From: Bacteroidaceae bacterium
GTDB taxonomy: Bacteria > Bacteroidota > Bacteroidia > Bacteroidales > Barnesiellaceae_A
Direction of reading: 5' to 3'
Assembly: GCA_017531985.1 (NCBI GenBank)
Contig: JAFXJY010000030.1
Location: forward strand, 1-57,261
DNA: 57,261 nt
Part shown: positions 36,469-44,995 of the stretch, one piece after another
Layout: each line of letters begins with the position of its first letter
Numbering within the stretch: position 1 is the first letter of the stretch
The notes under the pieces: generated by a model
What the model was told of the DNA's origin: nothing
Seen by the model: the letters and a program-made list of their open reading frames with translations, nothing else
The model's database searches: none
Made by a program: the position numbers and the translations under genes

Positions 36469-36800
36469 ATTTTGGTGTTATTAAATATCGGATTTAGGGT
36501 GTAAATATAGTGAATTATTACGAAAGAAGGAATAGCATTTAGAATCTGTTTAGAATTTTATTAAACTGAAAATTCCAATGTGAAATACAAATATAGTTGT
36601 TTCACTTCTGATAGGAGTTCTCAGTGTTGATGAGTGCTAAAAAATATATATATAATAATAGGAAATATGGAAAAGATTTCGTTTATTTGCAATTCTAATT
36701 TTCTTGGTGTATAATGCACTTTTGAAAACGGATAGAAATAAAGCAAACAATATTAACAAAAAAATACAATCTAATTATCTAAAAGTTAAGAGACATTCTT
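36469..36800. promoter_or_regulatory. Divergent regulatory region between nuclease and TonB-dependent receptor
   Basis: 332 bases, A/T-rich, without a supported gene. For the receptor, TTTG (36686-36689), a 20-base spacer and TATAATGC (36710-36717) form a partial promoter with the right spacing. For the nuclease, TATATTTA on the minus strand near 36506 matches seven of eight bases of the -7 element. No riboswitch-like structure was recognised. Confidence 0.4.
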
Positions 36801-39704
36801 ATGAAAAAGAATTGGTTAACAACAGCACTTCTTGCTACATTAGTAGTGATGCCTATGACGGCCGGAATAGTGCGAGGAACCGTTGTCGATGGAGATACCA
36901 AGCAGCCTATATCGGGTGTAACGGTGTCGATGTCGGGCGGTGAATTCGTGACTACTACGGCAGCCGACGGTAGCTACCAGTTGCAAGGAGTAGATGAAGG
37001 TAATGGAGTAATTGCCTTCCACGCAGCAGACTATGCTCTGCAATCGATTGATGTAACAGTGATGTCAGAGCCTACATCGGTGAATGTTGAACTTGATCCG
37101 GTACAAGATGTTAAGACGGAGGTTCAGAGTGATGTACAGGCTTCGCGAGAGGAGAATACGTTGCTCTTTGACGAGGCGATGCTTGAAGATGAGGGAGCTA
37201 CATCGAGTCAGTCGGTAGCATATCTGTCGGGCTCGTCGGATGATCCCTTCCTGAGTGCATCGAGCTATGTGTTCAGTCCTATGCGATTCTCGATAAGAGG
37301 ATATGACCAACGCGACCATGCTACATATATTAATGGTATAGACTTTACCGATACCGAGCGAGGTCGATTTAATTATTCGAGTATCGGCGGTCTTAACAAT
37401 GCTACCCGCAACAAGGATAATGTTCATGGCTTGGAGATGACAGGATTTGGCTACGGCTCGTTGACAGGAGCTACCAATATCAATACCTTGGCAGCCGATT
37501 ATGCAGCAGGAGCCCAAGTAGGCTTGTCATATACCAATCGTGCTTATAACTTGCGAGCTCAGGCTACCTATGCGACCGGCTTGATGAACAATGGTTGGGC
37601 ATTTACCGGCTCGTTGGTGTATCGTTGGGCTGATAAGGGACGTGCCGAGGGAACGTCGTACGACTCGTTTGGTTATTTCTTTGCAGCACAGAAGGTGTGG
37701 AACAATCACAGTATAGCCCTCACTACATGGGGTGCTCCTACGCAACGCGGACAATCGAGTGCATCGATACAAGAGGTGTATAACTATCGCGGTATCTATT
37801 ATAACTCTTACTGGGGTTATCAAGATGGTAAGGTGCGTAACTCGCGAGTGGTTGAGAGCTACGACCCGACTGTGTTGTTGAACTATATATGGGACATCAA
37901 TAACGAGAGTAAGTTGCAAGTGGGAGCGGCATGGCATTACAACAAGTATAGCAATAGTGCATTGTCGTTCTATAATGCACCCGATCCTCGTCCCGATTAT
38001 TATCGCAACTTGCCGAGTTTCCAATATACCAACTTGGGTGTAAATGGTCCTGCCGATACGGAAGATCCCAATTATGGTTATGTCAACCAAGAGTTGTACA
38101 CTCAGTTGCAGGATAAGTGGTTGAGCAATGATCCTACTGTTACGCAGATAAACTGGGATGCATTGTATCGAGCCAACTACTTGAATAACGTTGCATCGCC
38201 TCAGGCCAGTGCACATTACATGCTTGAACGTCGTCACAACGACTTGATGGAGACTGCGTTGAATGCGTTGTACACCAATCAGGTAACTGACCAATTGAAA
38301 ATCAATGCCGGTGTGTCGGCCAAGTATGGCAAGGGTATGCACTACAAGACCGTTGAGGACTTGTTGGGTGGTAATCAGTGGATAGACATAGACCAGTTTG
38401 CCGAGCGAGACTTTGCCAACAACAGTGTCATTATACAAAATGATGTTGATAATCCCAATCGTGTGGTAAGAGAGGGTGATGTATTCGGATATAACTATAA
38501 CTTGCATGTGTTGAAGTCGCAAGCCTTTATCGATAACTTCTGGAATACACGTCACTTGGATATTTACTATGCCTTGGCGTTGAATTATACACAATTCCAA
38601 CGTGAGGGTTTGATGCGAAACGGACGTGCCGAGGTGATAAATGCCTTGTCGAAAGGTTACGGACATAGAATATGGACACTCGATCCGAGTTTCAAGGCCG
38701 GCTTGACATGGAAGGCCGATGCTCATAACCGAGTAATCGTCAATGCACTGGCCGAGAGTCGTGCTCCGCTGCCATCGTATAGCTATGTAGCACCTCGTGT
38801 GAAGGATAACTTAATACCCGGCTTGCAGTCGGAGAAGGTGTTGTCGTATGACTTGAACTGGATATTCAACTACTCACGAGTGAAGGGACGTGTAACATTG
38901 TTCCAGACACACATGGTGGATGGAACCGAAAGTACAGGTTACTACAATGATGAGTTCCGTACTTATGTCAATCACACGATGACCGGTGTCGACCGCGTGT
39001 TCCGCGGCGTAGAGTTGGGTGTGGATATCGACCTCGTAGCAGGTTTCTCACTGGAACTTGCTGCCAACTTGGGTGACTATCGTTACACCGACGATTGTAT
39101 AGGTGTGATGAGTGCCGAGAATGGCTGTAACCTCTTTACGGGAGAACTTCCCACTGACCTGAGCGAGACTACCGATGTTGTAGAGAAGGTCTACACTAAG
39201 GGCTTGATGGTATCGAATGGTCCGCAAGTAGCAGCAAGTGTTACGCTCGACTATTTCCACTCGTCAATGTGGTTTGCCGATGTTACTTTGTCATACTATG
39301 ATAAGAACTATCTTGATTTCTCACCTGCACGTTTCACCAAGATGAATGTCGATGGTGGTTATTATCTCAACGAGATAGGTCAGTATCAATACTATGCCGG
39401 CTATGATGAGGAGACAAAGGCAATCCTTGGAACACAGGAACGTCTGAAAGGCGGATTCTTACTTGATGCCTCAGTGGGTAAAGTATTGTACTTCAATAAT
39501 CGCAAGCAATCGTTGAACATCAACCTGAGCCTTAATAACTTGTTGAATAACACCAGCATGGTGACAGGTGGTTATCAACAATCGCGTTTGAGCCGCAACA
39601 ACAAGAGTGCAGTGAAGGCCATCGAGGCCGTAGATAAGTTCCCCAATCGCTATTATTATGCATGGGGCTTCAATATGTTCTTGAATGTAGCGTTTAAGTT
39701 CTAA
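36801..39704 (+). CDS. TonB-dependent outer-membrane receptor
   Basis: 967 residues. Signal peptide, then a carboxypeptidase-regulatory-like domain with RGTVVDGDTKQPISGVTVS at about 25-43, a plug with MRFSIRGYDQRDHATYINGI at about 162-181, and a beta-barrel that ends in the aromatic NVAFKF typical of outer-membrane proteins. The plug and barrel are not of the SusC type and there is no SusD partner. It starts a three-gene operon with two multidomain lipoproteins and is divergent from a secreted nuclease. The cargo is unknown; nucleic acid fragments or phosphate compounds are an inference from the neighbours. Confidence 0.9.
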   Translation: MKKNWLTTALLATLVVMPMTAGIVRGTVVDGDTKQPISGVTVSMSGGEFVTTTAADGSYQLQGVDEGNGVIAFHAADYALQSIDVTVMSEPTSVNVELDPVQDVKTEVQSDVQASREENTLLFDEAMLEDEGATSSQSVAYLSGSSDDPFLSASSYVFSPMRFSIRGYDQRDHATYINGIDFTDTERGRFNYSSIGGLNNATRNKDNVHGLEMTGFGYGSLTGATNINTLAADYAAGAQVGLSYTNRAYNLRAQATYATGLMNNGWAFTGSLVYRWADKGRAEGTSYDSFGYFFAAQKVWNNHSIALTTWGAPTQRGQSSASIQEVYNYRGIYYNSYWGYQDGKVRNSRVVESYDPTVLLNYIWDINNESKLQVGAAWHYNKYSNSALSFYNAPDPRPDYYRNLPSFQYTNLGVNGPADTEDPNYGYVNQELYTQLQDKWLSNDPTVTQINWDALYRANYLNNVASPQASAHYMLERRHNDLMETALNALYTNQVTDQLKINAGVSAKYGKGMHYKTVEDLLGGNQWIDIDQFAERDFANNSVIIQNDVDNPNRVVREGDVFGYNYNLHVLKSQAFIDNFWNTRHLDIYYALALNYTQFQREGLMRNGRAEVINALSKGYGHRIWTLDPSFKAGLTWKADAHNRVIVNALAESRAPLPSYSYVAPRVKDNLIPGLQSEKVLSYDLNWIFNYSRVKGRVTLFQTHMVDGTESTGYYNDEFRTYVNHTMTGVDRVFRGVELGVDIDLVAGFSLELAANLGDYRYTDDCIGVMSAENGCNLFTGELPTDLSETTDVVEKVYTKGLMVSNGPQVAASVTLDYFHSSMWFADVTLSYYDKNYLDFSPARFTKMNVDGGYYLNEIGQYQYYAGYDEETKAILGTQERLKGGFLLDASVGKVLYFNNRKQSLNINLSLNNLLNNTSMVTGGYQQSRLSRNNKSAVKAIEAVDKFPNRYYYAWGFNMFLNVAFKF

Positions 39705-39741
39705 ACATGTGTGAAACCTTCAAAAAAAGCAGAAAAAGATT

Positions 39742-41604
39742 ATGAAACAGAATAGAATAATGTGGGCTATGGTAGCCATGCTGGGATTGGGCTTCACAGC
39801 ATGTAATACCTTTGAGCCGGTGCCTAAGGGTGAGAATGTATTAACCTCGGCCGAGGCCGATGCGTTGTCGCCTATGATGTCGATTGCCGACTTCAAGACA
39901 ACGTTTGATAAGAAAGATACACTCTTCTCGTTGAATACAATCGATACCGAAAGTCCGTTGTACATTCGCGGTCGTGTGGTAACGACCGATGAGAGTGGTA
40001 ATATCTATAAATATCTTGTGATGCAAGATACTGAGACGGGCGATGCCTTGAAGGTAAGTATCGATGCAGGCAGCCTTTCGGGAGCAATACCGATGGGACA
40101 GGAGATAGTCATCAATTGTAAGGGCTTGACATTGGGACGTTATGCCGGTCAAGTGCAGCTGGGAGTGGAGTCGTTTAACGATGAGAAGCTGCGTGTAGAG
40201 CCGGGTCGCATACCTTATCCCTACTTCAACGAACGCTTGCAGTTTGTGGGCAATCCCAATGAGGAGAAAATCTATATTGAGGAGATGACTATCAGTGAGA
40301 TGAACAGTCGAAAAGATGATCCCACGTTGTATGGTCGTCTCATATGCATCAAGGATGTACATTTTACCGGTCTTGGTGATGAGGGAGAGAAGTTGAGCGA
40401 AGCCGAGAAAATTTTTGCTCCATCGACATTTAACGGAACTTATAATGTAGGTTATCCACAAGCTCGCCAGATAGCCGATGCAGCCGGCAACGTTGCTTAT
40501 GTGTCGACCAGTGAGTATGCTCGCTTTGCTGAGCAGCCTATACCATCGAGCGACCAGTGGGGTGATGTAGTTGCCATCGTTGGTTATTACAGAGATAAAG
40601 CCGACGCAGAGGGAGAGTTGCAACTGACCATTCGTACGCTTACCGACCTCAAAGGCTTTAAGGTGAACAACACACCCGATACCCCCGATACCCCTTCGCA
40701 AGGTGAAGGCGATGGAAGCAAGGAGAACCCTTACAATGTAGATGCAGCCAAGAATGTGCAAGATGGAAGTAAGGCATGGATTAAAGCCTATATCGTGGGT
40801 CAGGTGACCAATGACTGGGATGTGGCAAGCGACATGCAATATGATGCACCTTTCACCGGTGGAAGTAATACCGATGGAAGTCAGCGAACATATGGAACCA
40901 ACTTGCTGATAGCAGCTGATGCCGCTGCCAATACAACAGCACAAGTGATGCCTGTACAGTTGCCTTCGGGTGCCGTGCGTATGGCATTGAACTTGGTGGA
41001 AAATCCCGATATGGATAGTAAAGAAGTATTGTTGTATGGAACGTTGACCAAGTACTTCGGTGTACCCGGTGTGAAGGAGGTAACTTGTGCCATCGTTGAC
41101 GGAACAGTGTACGGTGTAGACCCCACAACAGTGGTAGAACCCCAAGGCAGTGTAATCTTTGAGGAGACGTTTGCCTCGTCAATGGGACAATTTACTGCCG
41201 ATAATAAGGTAATGGACGATGCCATGACATATGTGTGGAGCTACGATGAGCGATATAAATGTGCCAAGGCTTCGGGTTATGTGTCGGGAACACGATATGA
41301 AACGGAGAGTTGGCTTGTATCGCCCACGATAGCCTTGAATGGCAAACCGGCAACATTGTCGTTTGAGCATGCAGCCAATTATATAGGTACAGCCACTGAG
41401 GAGATGCGTCTGTTCTACACCACCGACGGTGGAGCAAACTGGACTGAGTTGGCCATTCCTACTTATGCCACCAGTTGGACATTTGTGCCATCGGGTGTGA
41501 TAGAGTTGCCCGCTGCACAAAACGTTCAGATAGCGTTTGTCTATAATTCGACTACTTCCAATGCATGTACATGGGAAGTGAAGAATGTGAAAGTATATCA
41601 ATAA
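39742..41604 (+). CDS. Lipoprotein with DUF5689, OB-fold-like and choice-of-anchor-J-type domains
   Basis: 620 residues. Lipobox FTAC with C21. About residues 40-305 form a DUF5689-type region (IRGRVVTTDESGNIYKYLVM and VVAIVGYYRDKADAEGELQL), whose strands look like OB-folds. A Pro-Asp-Thr linker near 310 leads to a second OB-like module of the DUF6359 type (KAWIKAYIVGQV, VKEVTCAIVDGTVYG) at about 327-455. The last 150 residues are a choice-of-anchor-J or MAM-like beta-sandwich (ESWLVSPTIALNG). It lies 37 bases after the receptor and is expected at the outer membrane. OB-like folds in extracellular proteins often bind nucleic acid or sugars; the ligand here is unknown. Confidence 0.82.
   Translation: MKQNRIMWAMVAMLGLGFTACNTFEPVPKGENVLTSAEADALSPMMSIADFKTTFDKKDTLFSLNTIDTESPLYIRGRVVTTDESGNIYKYLVMQDTETGDALKVSIDAGSLSGAIPMGQEIVINCKGLTLGRYAGQVQLGVESFNDEKLRVEPGRIPYPYFNERLQFVGNPNEEKIYIEEMTISEMNSRKDDPTLYGRLICIKDVHFTGLGDEGEKLSEAEKIFAPSTFNGTYNVGYPQARQIADAAGNVAYVSTSEYARFAEQPIPSSDQWGDVVAIVGYYRDKADAEGELQLTIRTLTDLKGFKVNNTPDTPDTPSQGEGDGSKENPYNVDAAKNVQDGSKAWIKAYIVGQVTNDWDVASDMQYDAPFTGGSNTDGSQRTYGTNLLIAADAAANTTAQVMPVQLPSGAVRMALNLVENPDMDSKEVLLYGTLTKYFGVPGVKEVTCAIVDGTVYGVDPTTVVEPQGSVIFEETFASSMGQFTADNKVMDDAMTYVWSYDERYKCAKASGYVSGTRYETESWLVSPTIALNGKPATLSFEHAANYIGTATEEMRLFYTTDGGANWTELAIPTYATSWTFVPSGVIELPAAQNVQIAFVYNSTTSNACTWEVKNVKVYQ
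41305..41358 (+). repeat. Direct repeat shared by the two lipoprotein genes, copy 1
   Basis: 54 bases coding ESWLVSPTIALNGKPATL that recur at 42345-42398 in the next gene with only two mismatches, although flanking sequence is more diverged. This suggests duplication with recent gene conversion. Confidence 0.8.
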
Positions 41605-41627
41605 AGTAATATGTAAAAAAGAAAAGC

Positions 41628-43610
41628 ATGAAAAAGTTAGGATACATAAGCCTGTTTGCAGCTGTTATGTTGCTGGGAGCATGTAATAACTACGAGGACT
41701 TCGACTTCAATGAAGTGGAGAACGGAGGTTATGTCGACCCGGCCGGAAGCGGAACAGAGGAAGACCCATATAATGTTTCGAAAGCATTGCTCGAACAGAA
41801 TGATGAATTTGCATGGGTAAAGGGTTATATCGTGGGTCAAGTGGCAGGAGCCGATATATCGACCGACTCGGAGTTTGATGCCCCTTTCCACGGAGCTGTG
41901 TACGACGATGGCAGTGTGTCGAATATAGGAACGAACATACTCGTAGCTGCCAAGGATGATGAGAAAAACCAGTCGGCTTGTCTCATCGTGCAGTTGCCCA
42001 AGGGCGATGTGCGTACAGCACTCGAACTGTTGGGTAATCCCGATAATGATGGTAAAGAGGTGGAACTGTATGGCAAGTTGACCAAGTACTTCGGTGTGGC
42101 CGGTATGAAGGAGACTAAGGCTGCTAAGTTTGACGGAACAACCATCGGAGAGATGCCAACACCACCCGTTACACCCGATACACCCCAAGACGGAGTGTTG
42201 TTCTCGGAGAGCTTCAAGACATCGTTGGGTAGCTTTACCATCGACGATAAGAATCTGCCGGCAGGATTGTCATTCGTATGGCAATATTCGAGCAAATATC
42301 AATGTGCCAAGGGTTCGGCCTACTATCAGCAGGATTATGAAGCTGAGAGTTGGCTTGTATCGCCTTCGATAGCCTTGAATGGCAAACCGGCAACATTGAC
42401 CTTTGACCATGCAGTGAACTATATGAAGAACAGTATGCAAGAGGATTTGCGATTGATGTATTCGGTCGATGAGGGAGCTACTTGGACAGAGGCAGCTATA
42501 CCTACTTATCCATCGGGCAATAGCTTCGACTTTGTATCGTCGGGCGAGATAGGTTTGCCGGCAGCAGCAACAGTGAAGATAGCATTTGCATACAAAGCTA
42601 CTGCGAAGGGAGCCAGCACATGGGAGTTGAATAATGTGAAGGTGATAGACAAAGCGTCGTCGGTGGTAACACCCGATACACCCGATACACCTGATACACC
42701 CGAAGTGGGTGAAGGTAACGGTACAAAGCAATCGCCCTATAATATTGCAGCTGTCATGAGTCTTAACAGCACGGTAAAAGAGAATGGCCCCAAAGCATGG
42801 GTAAAAGGTTACATTGTGGGTCAGATAAACGGAAAGAGCCTGACAAATGTAGAGTGGGATGCTCCGTTTAATATACCCACAGGTTCGACAGCCGGAACCA
42901 ACGTCGTGATAGCCGACAATGCGAACGAGAAAAGCAATTATGTACCGGTGCAATTGCCTTCGGGAGCAGTGCGTACGGGCTTGAACTTGCCGGCACATCC
43001 TGAGATGGATGGTAAGGAGGTATTACTCTATGGCGAGTTGGTAGCTTACTTCGGAACTTGTGGCGTGAAAAACACAACATGTGCCATTGTAGATGGAGTG
43101 GTGTATGGTGTAGAGCCGGTCGATGCAACGGGAGCTATACTTGAAGTGCCATTCACATCGGGTCTTGGTGGTTTTACGGTGTATGACGTGTTGGGTGACC
43201 AGACATGGAAAAGCGATGCAACGTATGGAGCAAAGATGTCGGCCTTTGCCGATGGAGCCAGCCATGCCAACGAGGACTGGTTGATTTCGCCTGTACTCGA
43301 CTTGACAAGCAAGAGTGATGTAAAGTTGACATTTGAGCATGCCATCAACAAGGGAGATGTTTCCAACTTAAAGAGTAATCACACCTTGTGGATAAGCAAG
43401 GACTACACCGGTGGAGATCCCACACAAGCCTCGTGGGAGCAAGTAGTGATAACAACTTACCCCGATGGTACAAGTTGGAACTTCGTTTCGTCGGGTGAGA
43501 TTGTACTTCCTGCTGCATACATGACAAGTAACGTTCACTTTGCATTCAAGTATTTGAGCAGTGACGTAGAGTCGGCAACATGGGAGATAAAAAACCTTGT
43601 AGTAAAGTAA
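41628..43610 (+). CDS. Lipoprotein with two OB-fold-like/beta-sandwich modules
   Basis: 660 residues. Lipobox LGAC with C19, followed by an acidic NNYEDFDFNEVE stretch resembling the Bacteroidetes surface-export signal. Two copies of a module follow: an OB-like DUF6359-type domain (FAWVKGYIVGQV, and KAWVKGYIVGQI) and a choice-of-anchor-J-type sandwich (ESWLVSPSIALNG, and NEDWLISPVLDL). A Thr-Pro-Asp repeat linker joins them near residue 350. The modules are related to the C-terminal half of the preceding protein, so the operon has grown by module duplication. Predicted to be exposed on the cell surface; ligand unknown. Confidence 0.8.
   Translation: MKKLGYISLFAAVMLLGACNNYEDFDFNEVENGGYVDPAGSGTEEDPYNVSKALLEQNDEFAWVKGYIVGQVAGADISTDSEFDAPFHGAVYDDGSVSNIGTNILVAAKDDEKNQSACLIVQLPKGDVRTALELLGNPDNDGKEVELYGKLTKYFGVAGMKETKAAKFDGTTIGEMPTPPVTPDTPQDGVLFSESFKTSLGSFTIDDKNLPAGLSFVWQYSSKYQCAKGSAYYQQDYEAESWLVSPSIALNGKPATLTFDHAVNYMKNSMQEDLRLMYSVDEGATWTEAAIPTYPSGNSFDFVSSGEIGLPAAATVKIAFAYKATAKGASTWELNNVKVIDKASSVVTPDTPDTPDTPEVGEGNGTKQSPYNIAAVMSLNSTVKENGPKAWVKGYIVGQINGKSLTNVEWDAPFNIPTGSTAGTNVVIADNANEKSNYVPVQLPSGAVRTGLNLPAHPEMDGKEVLLYGELVAYFGTCGVKNTTCAIVDGVVYGVEPVDATGAILEVPFTSGLGGFTVYDVLGDQTWKSDATYGAKMSAFADGASHANEDWLISPVLDLTSKSDVKLTFEHAINKGDVSNLKSNHTLWISKDYTGGDPTQASWEQVVITTYPDGTSWNFVSSGEIVLPAAYMTSNVHFAFKYLSSDVESATWEIKNLVVK
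42345..42398 (+). repeat. Direct repeat shared by the two lipoprotein genes, copy 2
   Basis: Second copy of the 54-base segment at 41305-41358, with two mismatches. Confidence 0.8.
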
Positions 43611-43799
43611 ATATTTGAGGGAACTTCTATCATTGCAACAGACCAATAGCATTGGTTTTCGATAACACAGCCTTAACTTATGGTCTGCGAAAAATAAGTA
43701 GAAGTACCCACCGATATAAAAAACGGCTGCTGTGAAGCACCCTTCTATATTCTTATAGTTTAAAGGAGTAAATTATTTTACTAATATTTGTTAATGCTA

Positions 43800-43830
43800 T
43801 TGTGTGGTAAAAAAATAATTACCATCTTTG
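43800..43830 (+). promoter_or_regulatory. Promoter of the small RNA or leader upstream of the Cys-repeat gene
   Basis: TTG (43800-43802), a 20-base spacer and CATCTTTG (43823-43830, seven of eight) fit the Bacteroidetes promoter. Transcription would start near 43837. Confidence 0.55.
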
Positions 43831-43836
43831 CATTGC

Positions 43837-43935
43837 AGATAAGAAAAACATAGAGATATGTATTAAAGAGTAAAATAGTCCTAAAATTATAGTGTTTCGA
43901 GCAGTACTGCTGTGAAGTAGAGCTGCTCTTTTTTT
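43837..43935 (+). ncRNA. Candidate small RNA or terminated leader
   Basis: About 100 bases between a promoter-like sequence and an intrinsic terminator, with no coding potential. The 3' end is GAGCAG (43899-43904) pairing with CTGCTC (43923-43928) followed by seven T. It ends 155 bases before the Cys-repeat gene, and I see no second promoter in between. It may therefore be an attenuator leader for that gene or an independent small RNA. Confidence 0.4.
43899..43935 (+). terminator. Intrinsic terminator upstream of the Cys-repeat gene
   Basis: GAGCAG and CTGCTC stem with a run of seven T at 43929-43935. It does not lie next to the stop of any gene, so it ends either a small RNA or an attenuated leader. 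Confidence 0.6.
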
Positions 43936-44090
43936 GTGCCTATGTGTGAATGTTAATAAGAAATGTTAAATTAAATAAAACATCGGATTGGTTTTAAACT
44001 TTCAGCCGGTAAGGCAGTCATAGAAACAAATGCACAAAAAAAGTGTAGTGATAATAAGAAAAATCAAGTATAAACGTAAAAAATGAAGTT

Positions 44091-44753
44091 ATGAAGAAAT
44101 TATTTGTATCGGCACTTGTAGTTTGTGCCATGGCTATGACAAGTGTAGTATCGGCGCAGGAAGTAGAGAAAAAATCATGTCCCGAAAGAGAAGGAAAAGA
44201 GTGTGTGGCTCATCGTAAGGATATGAGCAAAGAGTTGAATCTGACCCCCGAACAACAAATGCAGATGAAAGCTGCAAGAGAAGAGTTTGAACAAGCAGCA
44301 AAGACATCGCGTGAGGATATAAAGGCTGCTCGTGAAAAACATCGTGCCGCAGTGAAAGAGATACTCACTCCCGAGCAACAAGAGAAAATGAAAGAGTTGC
44401 GTAAGGAGATGAAGGGGAAAAAAGAGATGCGACCTCATAGAGGACATCGCGGATACAAGCATGGCATGAAATGTGACAACATGAAGTGCGACCAAGCCTG
44501 CGACAAGATGAAAGGCGAATGCAAGAAGTGCGACCAAGCCTGCGACAAGATGAAAGGCGAATGCAAGAAGGGTGACCGAGCATGTGACAAGATGAAAGGC
44601 GAATGCAAAAAGTGCGACCAAGCATGTGACAAGATGAAAGGCGAGTGCAAAAAGGGTGACCGAGCATGTGACAAGATGAAAGGCGAATGCAAGAAAGGTG
44701 ACCAAGCATGCAATAAAGATAGAAAAGCATGCTGCAATAAAGAGGGAAAGTAA
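44091..44753 (+). CDS. Exported Spy/CpxP-like protein with Cys-rich tandem repeats
   Basis: 220 residues. Signal peptide (MKKLFVSALVVCAMAMTSVV, cut after SAQ). Residues about 35-110 are helical and carry two LTPEQQ-type motifs (LNLTPEQQMQMKAAREEF and ILTPEQQEKMKELRK), as in the periplasmic Spy/CpxP chaperone family. A His-rich hinge (RPHRGHRGYKHGMKC) follows. From C133, five 14-residue units of the form CDQACDKMKGECKK or GDRACDKMKGECKK and a sixth partial unit reach the end. The many Cys, with Lys and Asp/Glu, resemble a metallothionein-like metal or thiol-reactive tail. I know no family with this combination. Preceded by a leader with a terminator. Confidence 0.78.
   Translation: MKKLFVSALVVCAMAMTSVVSAQEVEKKSCPEREGKECVAHRKDMSKELNLTPEQQMQMKAAREEFEQAAKTSREDIKAAREKHRAAVKEILTPEQQEKMKELRKEMKGKKEMRPHRGHRGYKHGMKCDNMKCDQACDKMKGECKKCDQACDKMKGECKKGDRACDKMKGECKKCDQACDKMKGECKKGDRACDKMKGECKKGDQACNKDRKACCNKEGK
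44487..44720 (+). repeat. 42-base in-frame tandem repeats in the Cys-rich gene
   Basis: Five consecutive 42-base units (starting 44487, 44529, 44571, 44613, 44655) and a partial sixth from 44697. Units alternate between those starting with a Cys codon and those starting with a Gly codon, which suggests expansion by an 84-base pair of units. Unit number may vary between strains. Confidence 0.9.
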
Positions 44754-44882
44754 TAAACTGTAAACGCTGAATATTGTAGGAAACTACATGTATAAATTCT
44801 CCATATAGAAAAGAGAAGAGGGGATTCAAAAACTCAATTTAGGAGAATATGAATCTCGAAATAAAATTAAAATAGATTCTAA

Positions 44883-44927
44883 AAAGGGTCGTATCACAAC
44901 TCGATAGAGAGTTAGATACGACCCTTT
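44883..44927. terminator. Bidirectional terminator between the Cys-repeat gene and the FKBP gene
   Basis: AAAGGGTCGTATC (44883-44895) and GATACGACCCTTT (44915-44927) form a perfect 13-base stem, and AACTC and GAGTT pair within the loop. It lies between the two convergent genes and A/T-rich ends allow use on both strands. Confidence 0.75.
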
Positions 44928-44995
44928 AAGTGCGATAATGGTTTTAATCGAGAACTATGTGTTGCAAATGGCGAATAGCGTGAAATAAGTAATGC

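Larger units (their letters stand above)
43611..44090 (+). other. Structured intergenic region upstream of the Cys-repeat gene
   Basis: 480 bases without a protein gene. The first part can fold: CAGACCA (43639-43645) pairs with TGGTCTG (43681-43687), and ACCAAT-AGC-ATTGGT (43642-43656) is an alternative hairpin. The element CTGCTGTGAAG occurs at 43727-43737 and again at 43907-43917. The second part holds a promoter and a terminator that would bound a small RNA. I cannot match it to a known riboswitch. Confidence 0.45.

Noticed and set aside
37527..38726. Long open frame on the minus strand (399 codons)
   Set aside because: It lies fully antisense to the TonB-dependent receptor gene, whose domains and signal peptide are clear; the antisense product has no recognisable features.
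39841..41145. Minus-strand open frame of 434 codons
   Set aside because: Antisense to the DUF5689-type lipoprotein; composition is rich in His, Cys and Ile as typical of shadow frames.
44487..44720. Possible CRISPR array
   Set aside because: The 42-base repeats are contiguous without spacers and lie in frame inside a gene with a signal peptide.
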